From Gemmataceae bacterium (GTDB lineage: Bacteria > Planctomycetota > Planctomycetia > Gemmatales > Gemmataceae): DNA of 57,828 nt. This document shows positions 32,958 to 41,317 of the stretch, one piece after another (the stretch's first letter is position 1; each line of letters opens with the position of its first letter). The notes under the pieces are model-generated. The model did no database searches, was not told the origin of the DNA, and saw only the letters and a list, made by a program, of their open reading frames with translations. A program made the position numbers and the translations under genes. The DNA is taken from contig JAQGHQ010000236.1 of NCBI GenBank assembly GCA_028288765.1, positions 1 to 57,828 on the forward strand, in the 5' to 3' direction.

Positions 32958-34007
32958 ATGACCCCCCCCCGCGCGACGACGCCGTTCGACCGCCTCGCCT
33001 TTGCGCGGGGGATCCTCCGGGCCGAGGCCGCGTCCGTCGAGGTCGTGGCCAGCCGGCTCGACGACTCGTTCGACCGGGTCACCACGCTCCTACTCCAGTG
33101 CCGCGGGCGGGTGGCGGTGACCGGGATCGGGAAGTCCGCCGACATCGGGCAAAAGCTGGTCGGGACCTTTAACTCGACCGGCACCCGGGCGTACCTGCTC
33201 GACGCCACCCGGGCCGTCCACGGCGACCTCGGGATGGTCCACCCGGACGACGTCGCCCTGCTCCTGTCGCACAGCGGCGAGTCGGAAGAACTCCTCCGCC
33301 TCCTCGGCCCGCTCCGCCGGCTCGCCGCCGCGACCGCCGCGGTCACCGGCAACCCGGGTGGCACCCTCGCCCGGTCGGCCGACGCGGCGGTCGTCTACGG
33401 GCCGGTGACGGAAGCCTGCCCGCTCGCCCTCGCCCCGAGCACCAGCACTACCGTCATGCTCGCGGTCGGCGACGCGATCGCATTCACCCTGCTCGAAGAA
33501 CGGCAGTTCACCGCCGAGGACTTCGCCCGGTATCACCCGGCCGGGAGCCTCGGCCGGCAGCTGGCGACCGTGGCCGACTCCATGCGCAGGGGAGCCGAAC
33601 TCCGCCTCGCCCCGGCGGGGGAGACCGTCCGCGCGGTGTACACCCGCGTCCGCCACCAGGGTCGGCGGACCGGGGCCATCATGCTGACCGACGAGGCCGG
33701 CCGGCTCGCCGGGCTCTTCACGGACAGCGACCTCGCCCGCCTGTTCGAGAACCGGGCCGACGCCGCGCTGGACGAACCGATCGAGCGGGTGATGACGAAG
33801 ACGCCGGTCGTGACCCGGCCCGCCGCCCGGATGGCCGAAGCCCTCGACCTCCTCCGGACGAAGAAGATCAGCGAACTCCCGGTCGTCGACGGCGACGGCC
33901 GGCCGGTCGGAATGCTCGACATAACCGACCTGATCGGCCTCGAGCCGCCCGAACCCGCTACGGATTCCCGCCCGGTCCTGCGCCTGTCCGACCGACTCAG
34001 CGCGTAG
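32958..34007 (+). CDS. kdsD: KpsF/GutQ-family arabinose-5-phosphate isomerase
   Basis: A 349-residue enzyme converting ribulose-5-phosphate to arabinose-5-phosphate, the first step to Kdo. The SIS domain covers about residues 35-180, with GRVAVTGIGKSADIGQK and LLLSHSGESEELL. Two CBS domains occupy about residues 210-340 (GLFTDSDLARLF, then ISELPVVDGDGRPVGMLD). The ATG at 32958 is followed at once by a nine-C run (32962-32970). It is 61 bases upstream of kdsC, so they are probably one operon. Confidence 0.9.
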   Translation: MTPPRATTPFDRLAFARGILRAEAASVEVVASRLDDSFDRVTTLLLQCRGRVAVTGIGKSADIGQKLVGTFNSTGTRAYLLDATRAVHGDLGMVHPDDVALLLSHSGESEELLRLLGPLRRLAAATAAVTGNPGGTLARSADAAVVYGPVTEACPLALAPSTSTTVMLAVGDAIAFTLLEERQFTAEDFARYHPAGSLGRQLATVADSMRRGAELRLAPAGETVRAVYTRVRHQGRRTGAIMLTDEAGRLAGLFTDSDLARLFENRADAALDEPIERVMTKTPVVTRPAARMAEALDLLRTKKISELPVVDGDGRPVGMLDITDLIGLEPPEPATDSRPVLRLSDRLSA

Positions 34008-34068
34008 GATTGAGCGGGCCGCGGCCCGGCGCCGGGCGGACCGACGACACCCACAGCCCCGGACCCCC

Positions 34069-34611
34069 GTGTCGATGCCCGGCCCGTCCGACTCCCTCGC
34101 CGCCCGCGCCGCCCGGATCGAGCTCCTGTTGCTCGACGTGGACGGAGTGCTGACCGACGGCGGGATCGTCTACGCCGACAACCAGGTCGAGATCAAACGG
34201 TTCCACGTCCGCGACGGGTCGGGGTTGAAGTTGTGGCAGCGGGCCGGTAAGCGGGCGGCGATCGTGTCGGGCCGCCGGTCGCCGGTGGTCGACGTCCGCG
34301 CGGCCGAACTCGGGATCGCCCCGGTGCTGCAGGGGCACGGGGAGAAGCTCCCGGCGTTCGAGGCGGTCCTCGCCGAGACGGGTGTCCGTGCGGACCAGGT
34401 GTGCGCGGTCGGGGACGACCTCCCGGACCTCCCCGTCCTGACACGGTGCGGGCTGGCCGTCGCCGTCGCCGACGCGTGCCCGGAGGTGCGGGCCGCGGCC
34501 GACTACGTCACCACCGTCCCCGGCGGCCACGGGGCGGTCCGGGACGCGATCGAGTGGCTCCTGACGGCGCAGGGAAAGTGGGCCGGGATTGTGGCGACGT
34601 TCAAAATGTGA
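34069..34611 (+). CDS. kdsC: KdsC-type HAD phosphatase
   Basis: A 180-residue HAD phosphatase that removes phosphate from Kdo-8-phosphate. The nucleophile and acid are Asp23 and Asp25 in LLLLDVDGVLTDGG. Other motifs are AAIVSGRRSP and VCAVGDDLPDLPVL. It has the short, cap-less KdsC form. The start is GTG at 34069 or ATG at 34075; no good ribosome site separates the two. It follows kdsD and precedes the LptC/LptA-like gene, the classical LPS gene order. Confidence 0.88.
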   Translation: MSMPGPSDSLAARAARIELLLLDVDGVLTDGGIVYADNQVEIKRFHVRDGSGLKLWQRAGKRAAIVSGRRSPVVDVRAAELGIAPVLQGHGEKLPAFEAVLAETGVRADQVCAVGDDLPDLPVLTRCGLAVAVADACPEVRAAADYVTTVPGGHGAVRDAIEWLLTAQGKWAGIVATFKM

Positions 34612-34623
34612 AACGAAAGATGT

Positions 34624-34674
34624 AAAACAGTCGAGCGCAAGTTTACCTCCGCGCTCTGTTTCATTTTTCGTTTT
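34624..34674 (+). terminator. Hairpin with T-rich tail between kdsC and the LptC-like gene
   Basis: Segments aaacag and agcgc (34625-34638, with a 3-base bulge) pair with gcgct and ctgttt (34651-34661). The tail catttttcgtttt follows. It could attenuate or end the kdsD-kdsC transcript before the giant gene. Confidence 0.4.
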
Positions 34675-34706
34675 ACCCTCTGCAGTTTGCAGCCCGGGGG
34701 TGGCCG

Positions 34707-37700
34707 GTGTGGACGCCGAAGCGAGTCCTGTTACTGCTCGGCGGCACCATGCTGTTCGGCGCGGTGTACGTCATCTACGCCCGGTTCCTCGGGTGGCTCG
34801 ACGGGCTGCCGCAGATCCCGGCCGAGCGGCTCCTCCGGTCCCCGGGCGGGTTCACCCCCCCGCCCCGGGCCATCTCCCCGACCGTCCAACGGCTGCAGGA
34901 GGCGTTCGGCCCGGACTGCCTCGAACAGCAGTCCGTGTTCTACCAGACCCAGCTCGAATTCCGGAGCGGCGAGTCGTCGATCGTCCTCGCGTCCGGTACA
35001 CCGCCGTTCAACAACGGGTCGAACCACGTCGTCCTCACCCCGTTCAGCCTCGCGGTGTTCGGCAAACCTACGCCCGACAGGCAGCCGGGCGAGGCCGTCC
35101 CGATCAGCACCTTCCACGCCGACAAGGCGGTGCTCGAGTTCGACCGCCCGGTCAACGGGCCGGGCGACATGATGGGGGACAAGGCGAAGCTGCTCCGGAT
35201 GGAACTGGTCAGTGAGCCGGAACTCAACCCGACCGACCCGCGCCGGGGCACCGTCTACGTCACGAATAACCAGCGCTCCCCGGACCCGAACAAGCACCTG
35301 GTCCTCCGGACCCCCGGGCCGGTCTTCTACCGCGACCCGAAGTTCGTGGACCCGAAGGCCGCCCCCGGCGGGGCCGCCGGCCCTGACATCTGGACCGACG
35401 CCCCGGTCGAGATCGTCGACCGGCAGAACCTGCCCCGCGCGTACGGGGCTCCGGCCCCGCCGACCGCGTCGGCCCGGGGCACCGACCTCCGGTCCACCCA
35501 GGCGGTCGCCGAGATCCTTTCCGGTCACCACGCCCCTCCGCCCACGGTCACCGGAGTCGGGCTGCGGTTGTACCTCGAGCCCGACGACAAGCAGGCGGCA
35601 TCCGCCCCCCCGGCGAAAGGGGCGGGCAGGGTCGGCGGGCTCCGCCGGGTCGAACTGGTCGAGAAGGTGGTGGTTAACCTGTGGGTGGACGCCCGGCAGA
35701 CGTTCGTCACGCCGGCCGCGGACGACGCCAGGAACCCCGCCCCCGACGGCCCGCCGGCGGGGAAGGCCGGCCACCCCCTCGCGCCACCGGAGCCGCCGGC
35801 CGCCACCGCCGCCATCGTCGGCGGGGTGTTCTTCGCCGCCCAGAATGCCCGCCAGCTCGACCGGGCCCTCCTCCAGATCGACACCCTCGGGCCGTTCTCG
35901 TACGACGCCGAAAAGAGCGTCGCCCGGTTCGAGGTGCTACCGGGGACACACCCGAACCGGCCGAACGACGTTCAGGTCCACCGCGTCCCCCCGCGGGGCG
36001 GGGCGCAGCGGCTCTTCAGCGAGTTCCTGGAGATCGAGTTCAACGACTCGCCGACCGCTTCCTCCCCGCCCGACCCCGCACGCCCCCCGGCGGCGGCCCG
36101 GCCGACTCAGGCCCGGCCGAACGAGGTCGCCGGGCCCTCATTCAAGCGGCTCCACGCATGGACGGAGAGCAAGAACCGGGTCCTGACCGTGTCGAGCGAC
36201 GACGACCGGCTGGAGGCATTCTGTCAGGACCTCGTCCGCGACCAGACCGTGAACCAAACCACCCTCAGTGTCCCCGGAAAGGGGGACCCGTTGCGGGCGA
36301 TCCGGTCGAACCCGCCGCGCGCGGACGGCAAGCCGGCGGGCGGCAACGTCCTGACCGCGGGCGAGAAACAACCCGCCGTGCTGATCCTCAAACCGGGCGA
36401 TGGTCCGGACAAGGCGGTGACGGCGACCGTGGAGGGCCCCGGCCGGATTGACCTTCTGGACGAGGTAAACGCCAACACCACCGGGGCGTCCTGGCAGACG
36501 CGGTTCACACACGTGAAGGAGAGGGTCGACAAGCGGGAACTCGATCTTCTCACCTTCACCGACGGGGCGAAGTTCGAGGACAAGAAGGCGGACTTCTGGC
36601 TCAAGGGGAAGGTCCTGAAGCTCTGGCTGGAGAGCGGGAAGAAGCCGGACCCCGGGCTCGCCTCCGACCGCGGCGGCCCCCTGCCCTACCGCGTCCAGGC
36701 GGTCGACGACGTCTCCACTCATTCGCCGGATTTCTTCATCGAGGAAGAATTCCCGGCCCAGCACCTGAACATCCTCTTCCAGGACATTCCGCCGCCGGAG
36801 CCGAAACCGGCCCCGGCCGCCCCGCCGCCCGTGACCACCCGCCCGAACCCGAACCCGACGCCGCCACCGGCGATCGGGCCCGCGGCGAAAGCGCCCGAAC
36901 CAGTGCAGGAAGAGCCCAAGCCGAAACCGCCGATGAAACTCCGGGCGCGGAAGATCGACACCCTGATGACGCGGTATCCACTCAAGGAGGCGGACCCGAA
37001 GAAGCCGGTCGGCCCGCCCTCGGCGAAGCCGGGGGGGAAGCCGGTCGGGGACAAACCGGTCGGGGACAAGCCGCTCGGGGATAAGCCGCTCGGGCCCGGC
37101 GAGGGGTCGATGAAGTACGAGATGAAGTGGGCCTGGTGCGAGGGGAACGTGTTCGTCCACCAGGACTCGGCCGAACCGGCCCCGGACAAGCGGGGGGTGG
37201 ACATTCACGGCCGGACGTTACACATCGACAACACCCCCGACGGGAGCGTGCTGACCGTGACCGGGATCGACGACCAGCGGCCCGGCCAGGTTCATCACGA
37301 GGGAATGTCGATCATCGGCCCGAAAGTGGTGATCGACCAGCTCCAGAACACGATAGTCGTGGACGGCCGGGGGGCGATGGTCATGCCGGCCGGCACGGAC
37401 CTCAACGGGACCGAACTGAAGCAGCCTTCGGTCGTGGTCGTCCACTGGCGGGACGGGATGAACTTCCAGGGTGCGACAAAGCTGGCCGAGTTCGTCGGCA
37501 AGGTCACTGCTCAGCAAAACCAGTCTTCCCTCTACTGTCACACCCTCCACGTCCAGCTCGACCGCCCGGTCGATTTCAGCCAGCGCCGCAAGCCGGTCCC
37601 GCCCCGCGACCCGAAGCCCGACCCGCGGGGGGGGAAGTCCGCGAAAGACAAGGACGACCCGAAGATCAAGTCGGTCCACTGTTACCCGGCCCCGGACGAC

Positions 37701-38549
37701 GCGACGGACGAGCCGAAGGGGGCGCGGTTCGTCACGTACAGCGAGGTCACCCGGGACGAGGCCGGTAACCTCAAATCCCAACACCTGACCGCCCGGGAGC
37801 TGGTGCTGACAGCGCAGGTATTCGAGGCGGGAATCAAAGACCCCTACCAGCAGGTCATTGCCTACGGCCCGGGGACGGTACGGATCTGGCAGCTCGGACA
37901 GAAAGACGCGGCCGGCCCGCCGGCCGGGAACGCCCCCCCGCCCGGGGCCCCGCCGAAGCCGGCCGACACCGAAATGAAGCTGACGATCATCCAGTTCGGC
38001 CGTCAGATGACGGCCCGGGACTGGGGCCCGATCTACCAGGACGCAACGTTCTTGGACACGATCGATGTGATCAACGCCCCGGCCGACCGCGCCGACGCGG
38101 TAATTGACCCGCACCGCCTCCCGCCCGGTTCGGCCCGGCTGACCTGCGCGGACAAGCTGATCGTCTCCACGCACAAGCGGCAGAATGCCCCCACGGCCCA
38201 GCGGATGGACGCCTTCGGGAACGCCTACATCCGGTCGGACGAGTACGACGGGTGGGGGGAGACGGTGACGTCCGACGGGCCGACGGTCACGCTGAAGGGG
38301 GGCGAGAACACCCTGGCACGGATTGTCAACCGGTACAACCGGACGGAAAACCCCGGGAAGACGATCATTTACGACCGGATCACGGGCGGCTTCCGGGTGG
38401 AGGGCAGCGCCGGAGCAACCATCCAGGGGTCCCCGGCTCAATCGGCCCCGAAGCAGTCCCAGCCGATGCCGGGGTCGCCACAGCCTTCCCCAGGTCGACC
38501 GCGACCCGGCCCGTACCAGCCCCAGCCGAGTCCGTCCCTACCGAGATGA
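34707..38549 (+). CDS. Giant LptC/LptA-like LPS-transport candidate
   Basis: A 1280-residue protein. Residues about 6-26 form one N-terminal membrane anchor, as in LptC. The remainder is beta-rich periplasmic sequence, interrupted by Pro-rich linkers (about 450-470 and 695-740) and a GDKPx repeat (residues 778-797). OstA/LptA-like segments can be seen at about residue 806 (WCEGNVFVHQD, then GVDIHGRTLHIDN) and near 1170 (DAFGNAYIRSDEYDGWGETV). The start is a GTG at 34707 with a G-rich ribosome site. Its place directly after kdsC matches lptC in E. coli. The function is inferred from position and these motifs; it is far larger than LptC (about 190 residues) and LptA. Confidence 0.7.
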   Translation: MWTPKRVLLLLGGTMLFGAVYVIYARFLGWLDGLPQIPAERLLRSPGGFTPPPRAISPTVQRLQEAFGPDCLEQQSVFYQTQLEFRSGESSIVLASGTPPFNNGSNHVVLTPFSLAVFGKPTPDRQPGEAVPISTFHADKAVLEFDRPVNGPGDMMGDKAKLLRMELVSEPELNPTDPRRGTVYVTNNQRSPDPNKHLVLRTPGPVFYRDPKFVDPKAAPGGAAGPDIWTDAPVEIVDRQNLPRAYGAPAPPTASARGTDLRSTQAVAEILSGHHAPPPTVTGVGLRLYLEPDDKQAASAPPAKGAGRVGGLRRVELVEKVVVNLWVDARQTFVTPAADDARNPAPDGPPAGKAGHPLAPPEPPAATAAIVGGVFFAAQNARQLDRALLQIDTLGPFSYDAEKSVARFEVLPGTHPNRPNDVQVHRVPPRGGAQRLFSEFLEIEFNDSPTASSPPDPARPPAAARPTQARPNEVAGPSFKRLHAWTESKNRVLTVSSDDDRLEAFCQDLVRDQTVNQTTLSVPGKGDPLRAIRSNPPRADGKPAGGNVLTAGEKQPAVLILKPGDGPDKAVTATVEGPGRIDLLDEVNANTTGASWQTRFTHVKERVDKRELDLLTFTDGAKFEDKKADFWLKGKVLKLWLESGKKPDPGLASDRGGPLPYRVQAVDDVSTHSPDFFIEEEFPAQHLNILFQDIPPPEPKPAPAAPPPVTTRPNPNPTPPPAIGPAAKAPEPVQEEPKPKPPMKLRARKIDTLMTRYPLKEADPKKPVGPPSAKPGGKPVGDKPVGDKPLGDKPLGPGEGSMKYEMKWAWCEGNVFVHQDSAEPAPDKRGVDIHGRTLHIDNTPDGSVLTVTGIDDQRPGQVHHEGMSIIGPKVVIDQLQNTIVVDGRGAMVMPAGTDLNGTELKQPSVVVVHWRDGMNFQGATKLAEFVGKVTAQQNQSSLYCHTLHVQLDRPVDFSQRRKPVPPRDPKPDPRGGKSAKDKDDPKIKSVHCYPAPDDATDEPKGARFVTYSEVTRDEAGNLKSQHLTARELVLTAQVFEAGIKDPYQQVIAYGPGTVRIWQLGQKDAAGPPAGNAPPPGAPPKPADTEMKLTIIQFGRQMTARDWGPIYQDATFLDTIDVINAPADRADAVIDPHRLPPGSARLTCADKLIVSTHKRQNAPTAQRMDAFGNAYIRSDEYDGWGETVTSDGPTVTLKGGENTLARIVNRYNRTENPGKTIIYDRITGGFRVEGSAGATIQGSPAQSAPKQSQPMPGSPQPSPGRPRPGPYQPQPSPSLPR
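37038..37097 (+). repeat. Four 15-base tandem repeats in the LptC/LptA-like gene
   Basis: Units begin at 37038, 37053, 37068 and 37083 (for example aagccggtcggggac) and encode KPVGD/KPLGD. They form a flexible linker between domains and could vary in copy number between strains. Confidence 0.8.
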
Positions 38550-38651
38550 GCGACCGGGTCTGTTGCGCGACACGCCAGCGGTAGAAATGCCGGTGGGCAT
38601 CCCGATTACAAGATGACAATACACACCAATCCCGTGAAGCCATCCCGCCGT

Positions 38652-39107
38652 TCACTTCTTCTGCGTACACGGTTTGGCGCTGACCACGACGATGAGTGTT
38701 TCACCCGTCTTGGTCTTGTACGGCGTGACGACCGGGAAGAACTTGTCGCAGGTGCAGGTGTAGGTGATCTCACCGAGTTCCGGCGGCTTGATCGTGAGCC
38801 CGACCCGGCCGGTCCCGTTCTTCGGCTTCTCCACCTTCACCTGTAGTTCTTTCTTGTCCACCAGGTCGAATGCCGCCGCGTCGCCGACCGCGATCGACTT
38901 GCCGTCCGACGCGACCAGCTTGAACCCGGTCAGCTTCGGGTCGCGTTTCCGGACTTCCTTGGCCAGTTCGGTCAGTTTCGGGTCGACGACCGCGTTCTCG
39001 GTCGAGGCGAGGACCACGACGACCGTCACCCGGACCGGCCCCTCGTCCGCGCAGTCCTCGCGCGGACACCATGCCGCCAGGGTCATCGTCGCGAGCAACC
39101 CGAACAT
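38652..39107 (-). CDS. Secreted planctomycete protein downstream of an ECF operon
   Basis: A 151-residue protein with a short hydrophobic N-terminus (MFGLLATMTLAAWC) that may be a signal peptide. The middle is VTVVVVLASTENAVVDPKLT, then LAKEVRKRDPKLTGFKLV. Near the end ITYTCTCDKFFPVV and AKPCTQKK give cysteines that could form a disulfide. No function is known; similar proteins seem confined to planctomycetes. It is the last gene of the sigma/anti-sigma operon, 22 bases after the anti-sigma gene, so it may be a sensor or target of that system. Confidence 0.7.
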   Translation of the reverse strand: MFGLLATMTLAAWCPREDCADEGPVRVTVVVVLASTENAVVDPKLTELAKEVRKRDPKLTGFKLVASDGKSIAVGDAAAFDLVDKKELQVKVEKPKNGTGRVGLTIKPPELGEITYTCTCDKFFPVVTPYKTKTGETLIVVVSAKPCTQKK

Positions 39108-39129
39108 TGGTCCCCCCTTGGAGCATGGG

Positions 39130-39867
39130 TTACCGCGGTTTTGCCGCGAAGATCATCGGGGCGTCGCCGGGGGCCGAAGTCATTCGCGGGCCGCCCGCCG
39201 GCCACGCCGGGTTCGGGTCGACCCCTTCCAGCTCCACGTCGTCGGCGCCGGCAAGGACGAGCGGACCGGAGAGTGGGGGCTCGCCGACCGGAAGCCAGCC
39301 GGCACCGCTCCCCGCGACCCGTTGAATGTCCACGTCGCCGGCCGTCGCCAACGGGAGTGCGGCGAGACCCGCGAGCGGGTCGGTCGGCCGGCCGTTGACG
39401 GCATCGGTAGAGACTGGCGGTACGACATGACCGGGCGTCACGGGAGGCGGGGTAACCCGGTCCGTAACGAACCAGAGCGCGGCCAGGACCGCGACCCCGG
39501 CGACCGCGACCGCCAACCCACGCGCGAGCGGCCCGCGCGTCCGCCGCCACCACCCTCGCTCGTGTGGGGCGGGCACGACGGACGGCCCGGCCATGGTGAC
39601 GGGTAGCGGGAGGGCACCTTCGGCGACCGCCTCCCGCACGGCCGCCCAGACGGCTTCCGACGGGAGCGTCGGTTCCGCCTGCTGCCAGAGAGTCCAGTTT
39701 TCGGGCGAGAGTAGTTGCTGCGTCCGGAGCTCGTCGCGGGTAGCCGGGTGCGCGGCAAGGCACCGTCCGACAACGGCCCGGGCGGCCGGGTCGAGTTCGC
39801 CGTCGGCATACGCGGCGAGGACGTCCGGCCAGGGGCCGGGCAGGTCAGGGGTGTCGTGGGCAGTCAT
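39130..39867 (-). CDS. Putative anti-sigma factor, single-pass membrane protein
   Basis: A 245-residue protein with a cytoplasmic N-terminal domain resembling anti-sigma zf-HC2 proteins (VLAAYADGELDPAARAVVG, then LAAHPATRDELRTQQ). A single membrane helix lies at about residues 117-133 (GLAVAVAGVAVLAALWF), followed by an extracytoplasmic Pro/Gly-rich tail. The usual zinc-binding HxxxCxxC is missing; only one Cys is present. Its ATG overlaps the sigma-factor stop by four bases, as expected for a sigma/anti-sigma pair. Confidence 0.75.
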   Translation of the reverse strand: MTAHDTPDLPGPWPDVLAAYADGELDPAARAVVGRCLAAHPATRDELRTQQLLSPENWTLWQQAEPTLPSEAVWAAVREAVAEGALPLPVTMAGPSVVPAPHERGWWRRTRGPLARGLAVAVAGVAVLAALWFVTDRVTPPPVTPGHVVPPVSTDAVNGRPTDPLAGLAALPLATAGDVDIQRVAGSGAGWLPVGEPPLSGPLVLAGADDVELEGVDPNPAWPAGGPRMTSAPGDAPMIFAAKPR

Positions 39868-40457
39868 GGGAGTAAGCGGTCGGCTAACAGGGTCTTGAGC
39901 TTTTGCCGGGCGTAGAACAACCGGCTCATCACCGTCCCGATCGAGATTCCGAGGGCGTCGGCCACCTCCCGGTACGAGAGTTCGCCGTCGACGTGCAACA
40001 CGAACGTCTGTCGCTGAGCCGCCGGCAGCTGCGCGAGGGCGGCCTCGATCACCCGCCGGATGTCGGCCCGCTCCAGGTCGGCGTCCGGTGGCGGCTGGCC
40101 ATCCGGTCCGGCCCGGTCGGGCGAGACAACGGCTTGCGGCCGGTCGTTCCACCCGTCCCGCTTTCGCTGCCGCCCCAGGTCCAGGGCGGCGTTGCTCACG
40201 ATCCGCAGCAGCCACGTCTTGAACGAGCTGTGCCCCCGAAACCGGTCCAGGTGGGTGAGTGCCTTGATAAAACCGTCCTGCACCGCGTCCAGGGCATCTG
40301 CCTCCCGGCCGAGGAGTCGGTACGCCACCCGGTACGCGACGGCCCGGTATCGGCGAAACAGGTCGTCCAGGGCGGCCCGGTCGCCGCGGGCGAAGCGGTC
40401 CAGCAGGGCCGCGTCGGAAGGGCCGGCGGGGACGGCGGGGGCCGAAACAGCGGGCAT
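39864..40457 (-). CDS. ECF-family RNA polymerase sigma factor
   Basis: A 197-residue sigma-70 family factor. Region 2 is LFRRYRAVAYRVAYRLLGRE, then DALDAVQDGFIKALTHLDRF and SFKTWLLRIVSNAALD. Region 4 is ALAQLPAAQRQTFVLHVDGE, then SYREVADALGISIGTVMSRL. There is no region 1 or 3, which fits ECF sigma factors. The start is the ATG at 40457; a second candidate at 40508 has a G-rich site and would add 17 residues. It probably drives its own operon. Confidence 0.92.
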   Translation of the reverse strand: MPAVSAPAVPAGPSDAALLDRFARGDRAALDDLFRRYRAVAYRVAYRLLGREADALDAVQDGFIKALTHLDRFRGHSSFKTWLLRIVSNAALDLGRQRKRDGWNDRPQAVVSPDRAGPDGQPPPDADLERADIRRVIEAALAQLPAAQRQTFVLHVDGELSYREVADALGISIGTVMSRLFYARQKLKTLLADRLLP

Positions 40458-40812
40458 GGCGCGGGGTACACTCCGTGGACGGCGCTTCGGGATGCCCGAC
40501 ACCACCATTGTACCCACCCCAGATTTAGACGCGACCCGCCACTTCGGAATTCGACATCTCACATTCCCTCCGGGTCAGCCGGCTGGAGGAACCTCTCCCG
40601 CGGGGATTGCCCGGACCTCCGAAGAGGGGGTTCGCCCGACGCCCGGGGCCTGCGCCGGTTGCCCCGGTACGATTGCCCGGCGGGCAGAAGTCGCCGCTTC
40701 CCGGGCGAAACTCACAGTTTACAACTGTTCAGTATTGCCCGGTTGCGAGCGGTACTTTGTATACTGATTAGTCTGGTAGACCTCATACGCCGGACATGAC
40801 GGAGGATGCGAT
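40458..40812. promoter_or_regulatory. Divergent intergenic region with operator-like palindrome
   Basis: A 355-base gap between the leftward sigma-factor gene and the rightward Glu/Lys-rich gene. The part at 40700-40795 is AT-richer than its surroundings. The palindrome acagtt-tac-aactgt (40714-40728) is operator-like, and tatact at about 40759 could be a -10 box for the rightward gene. No matching -35 at 17 bases is convincing. The ECF promoter could not be placed. Confidence 0.3.
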
Positions 40813-41235
40813 ATGGCAAAGGGGCGAGGGAGCCGCGGTCCCACCAGGATGGACCTGCGCCGGCAGGCGGAAGCCGCGGAAGCCCGGGGAGGCGAGGAGG
40901 AAGAAACAGAGGTCGTGGAAGAAGAGGGCGAAGCCGACGAGGAGCCGGACGCCGAAGCCGGGGAAGGCGACGAGGAGGGCGGTGCCAAAAAGAAGAAGCC
41001 GGCGAAGAAGAAGGCCGCCCCGAAGGTGAAGAAGCCCGCGACGAAGCGGGTCCGGGCCCAGAAGGAGGTCCGGCAGCGGGCCGTGTGGGTGGTGTTCGAC
41101 AACGCCAGCAAACGGGTCGACACGTTCCCGTTCAACCAGAAGGCCGAGGCCGAAGCCCTCCTGGCGAAGAAGGTCCAGGAGAAGGAGGGGAAGGCGACGT
41201 TCTACCTGAACCTGGTCAAGGAAGAGATCACCTGA
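40813..41235 (+). CDS. Charged planctomycete protein with acidic and lysine-rich regions
   Basis: A 140-residue protein. Residues 20-57 are very acidic (EEEETEVVEEEGEADEEPD). Residues 59-80 are Lys-rich (KKKKPAKKKAAPKVKKPATK) like histone H1 or HC2-type tails. The C-terminal 55 residues form a small folded domain (RAVWVVFDNASKRVDTFPFN, then KATFYLNLVKEEIT). The folded part resembles a domain I associate with planctomycetes. It may be nucleic-acid- or ribosome-associated (inference). A strong terminator follows. Confidence 0.75.
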   Translation: MAKGRGSRGPTRMDLRRQAEAAEARGGEEEETEVVEEEGEADEEPDAEAGEGDEEGGAKKKKPAKKKAAPKVKKPATKRVRAQKEVRQRAVWVVFDNASKRVDTFPFNQKAEAEALLAKKVQEKEGKATFYLNLVKEEIT

Positions 41236-41258
41236 CCGCCCTTCCCGCCCGGAACGCC

Positions 41259-41294
41259 GACGCCCCCGGAATCACCCGGGGGCGTCTTTCATTT
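41259..41294 (+). terminator. Rho-independent terminator
   Basis: A perfect 11-bp stem, gacgcccccgg (41259-41269) and ccgggggcgtc (41276-41286), has a 6-base loop. It is followed by a T-rich tail, tttcattt. It ends the transcript of the Glu/Lys-rich gene. Confidence 0.85.
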
Positions 41295-41317
41295 CCTCGG
41301 TCACGTCCCGCCGGTCG

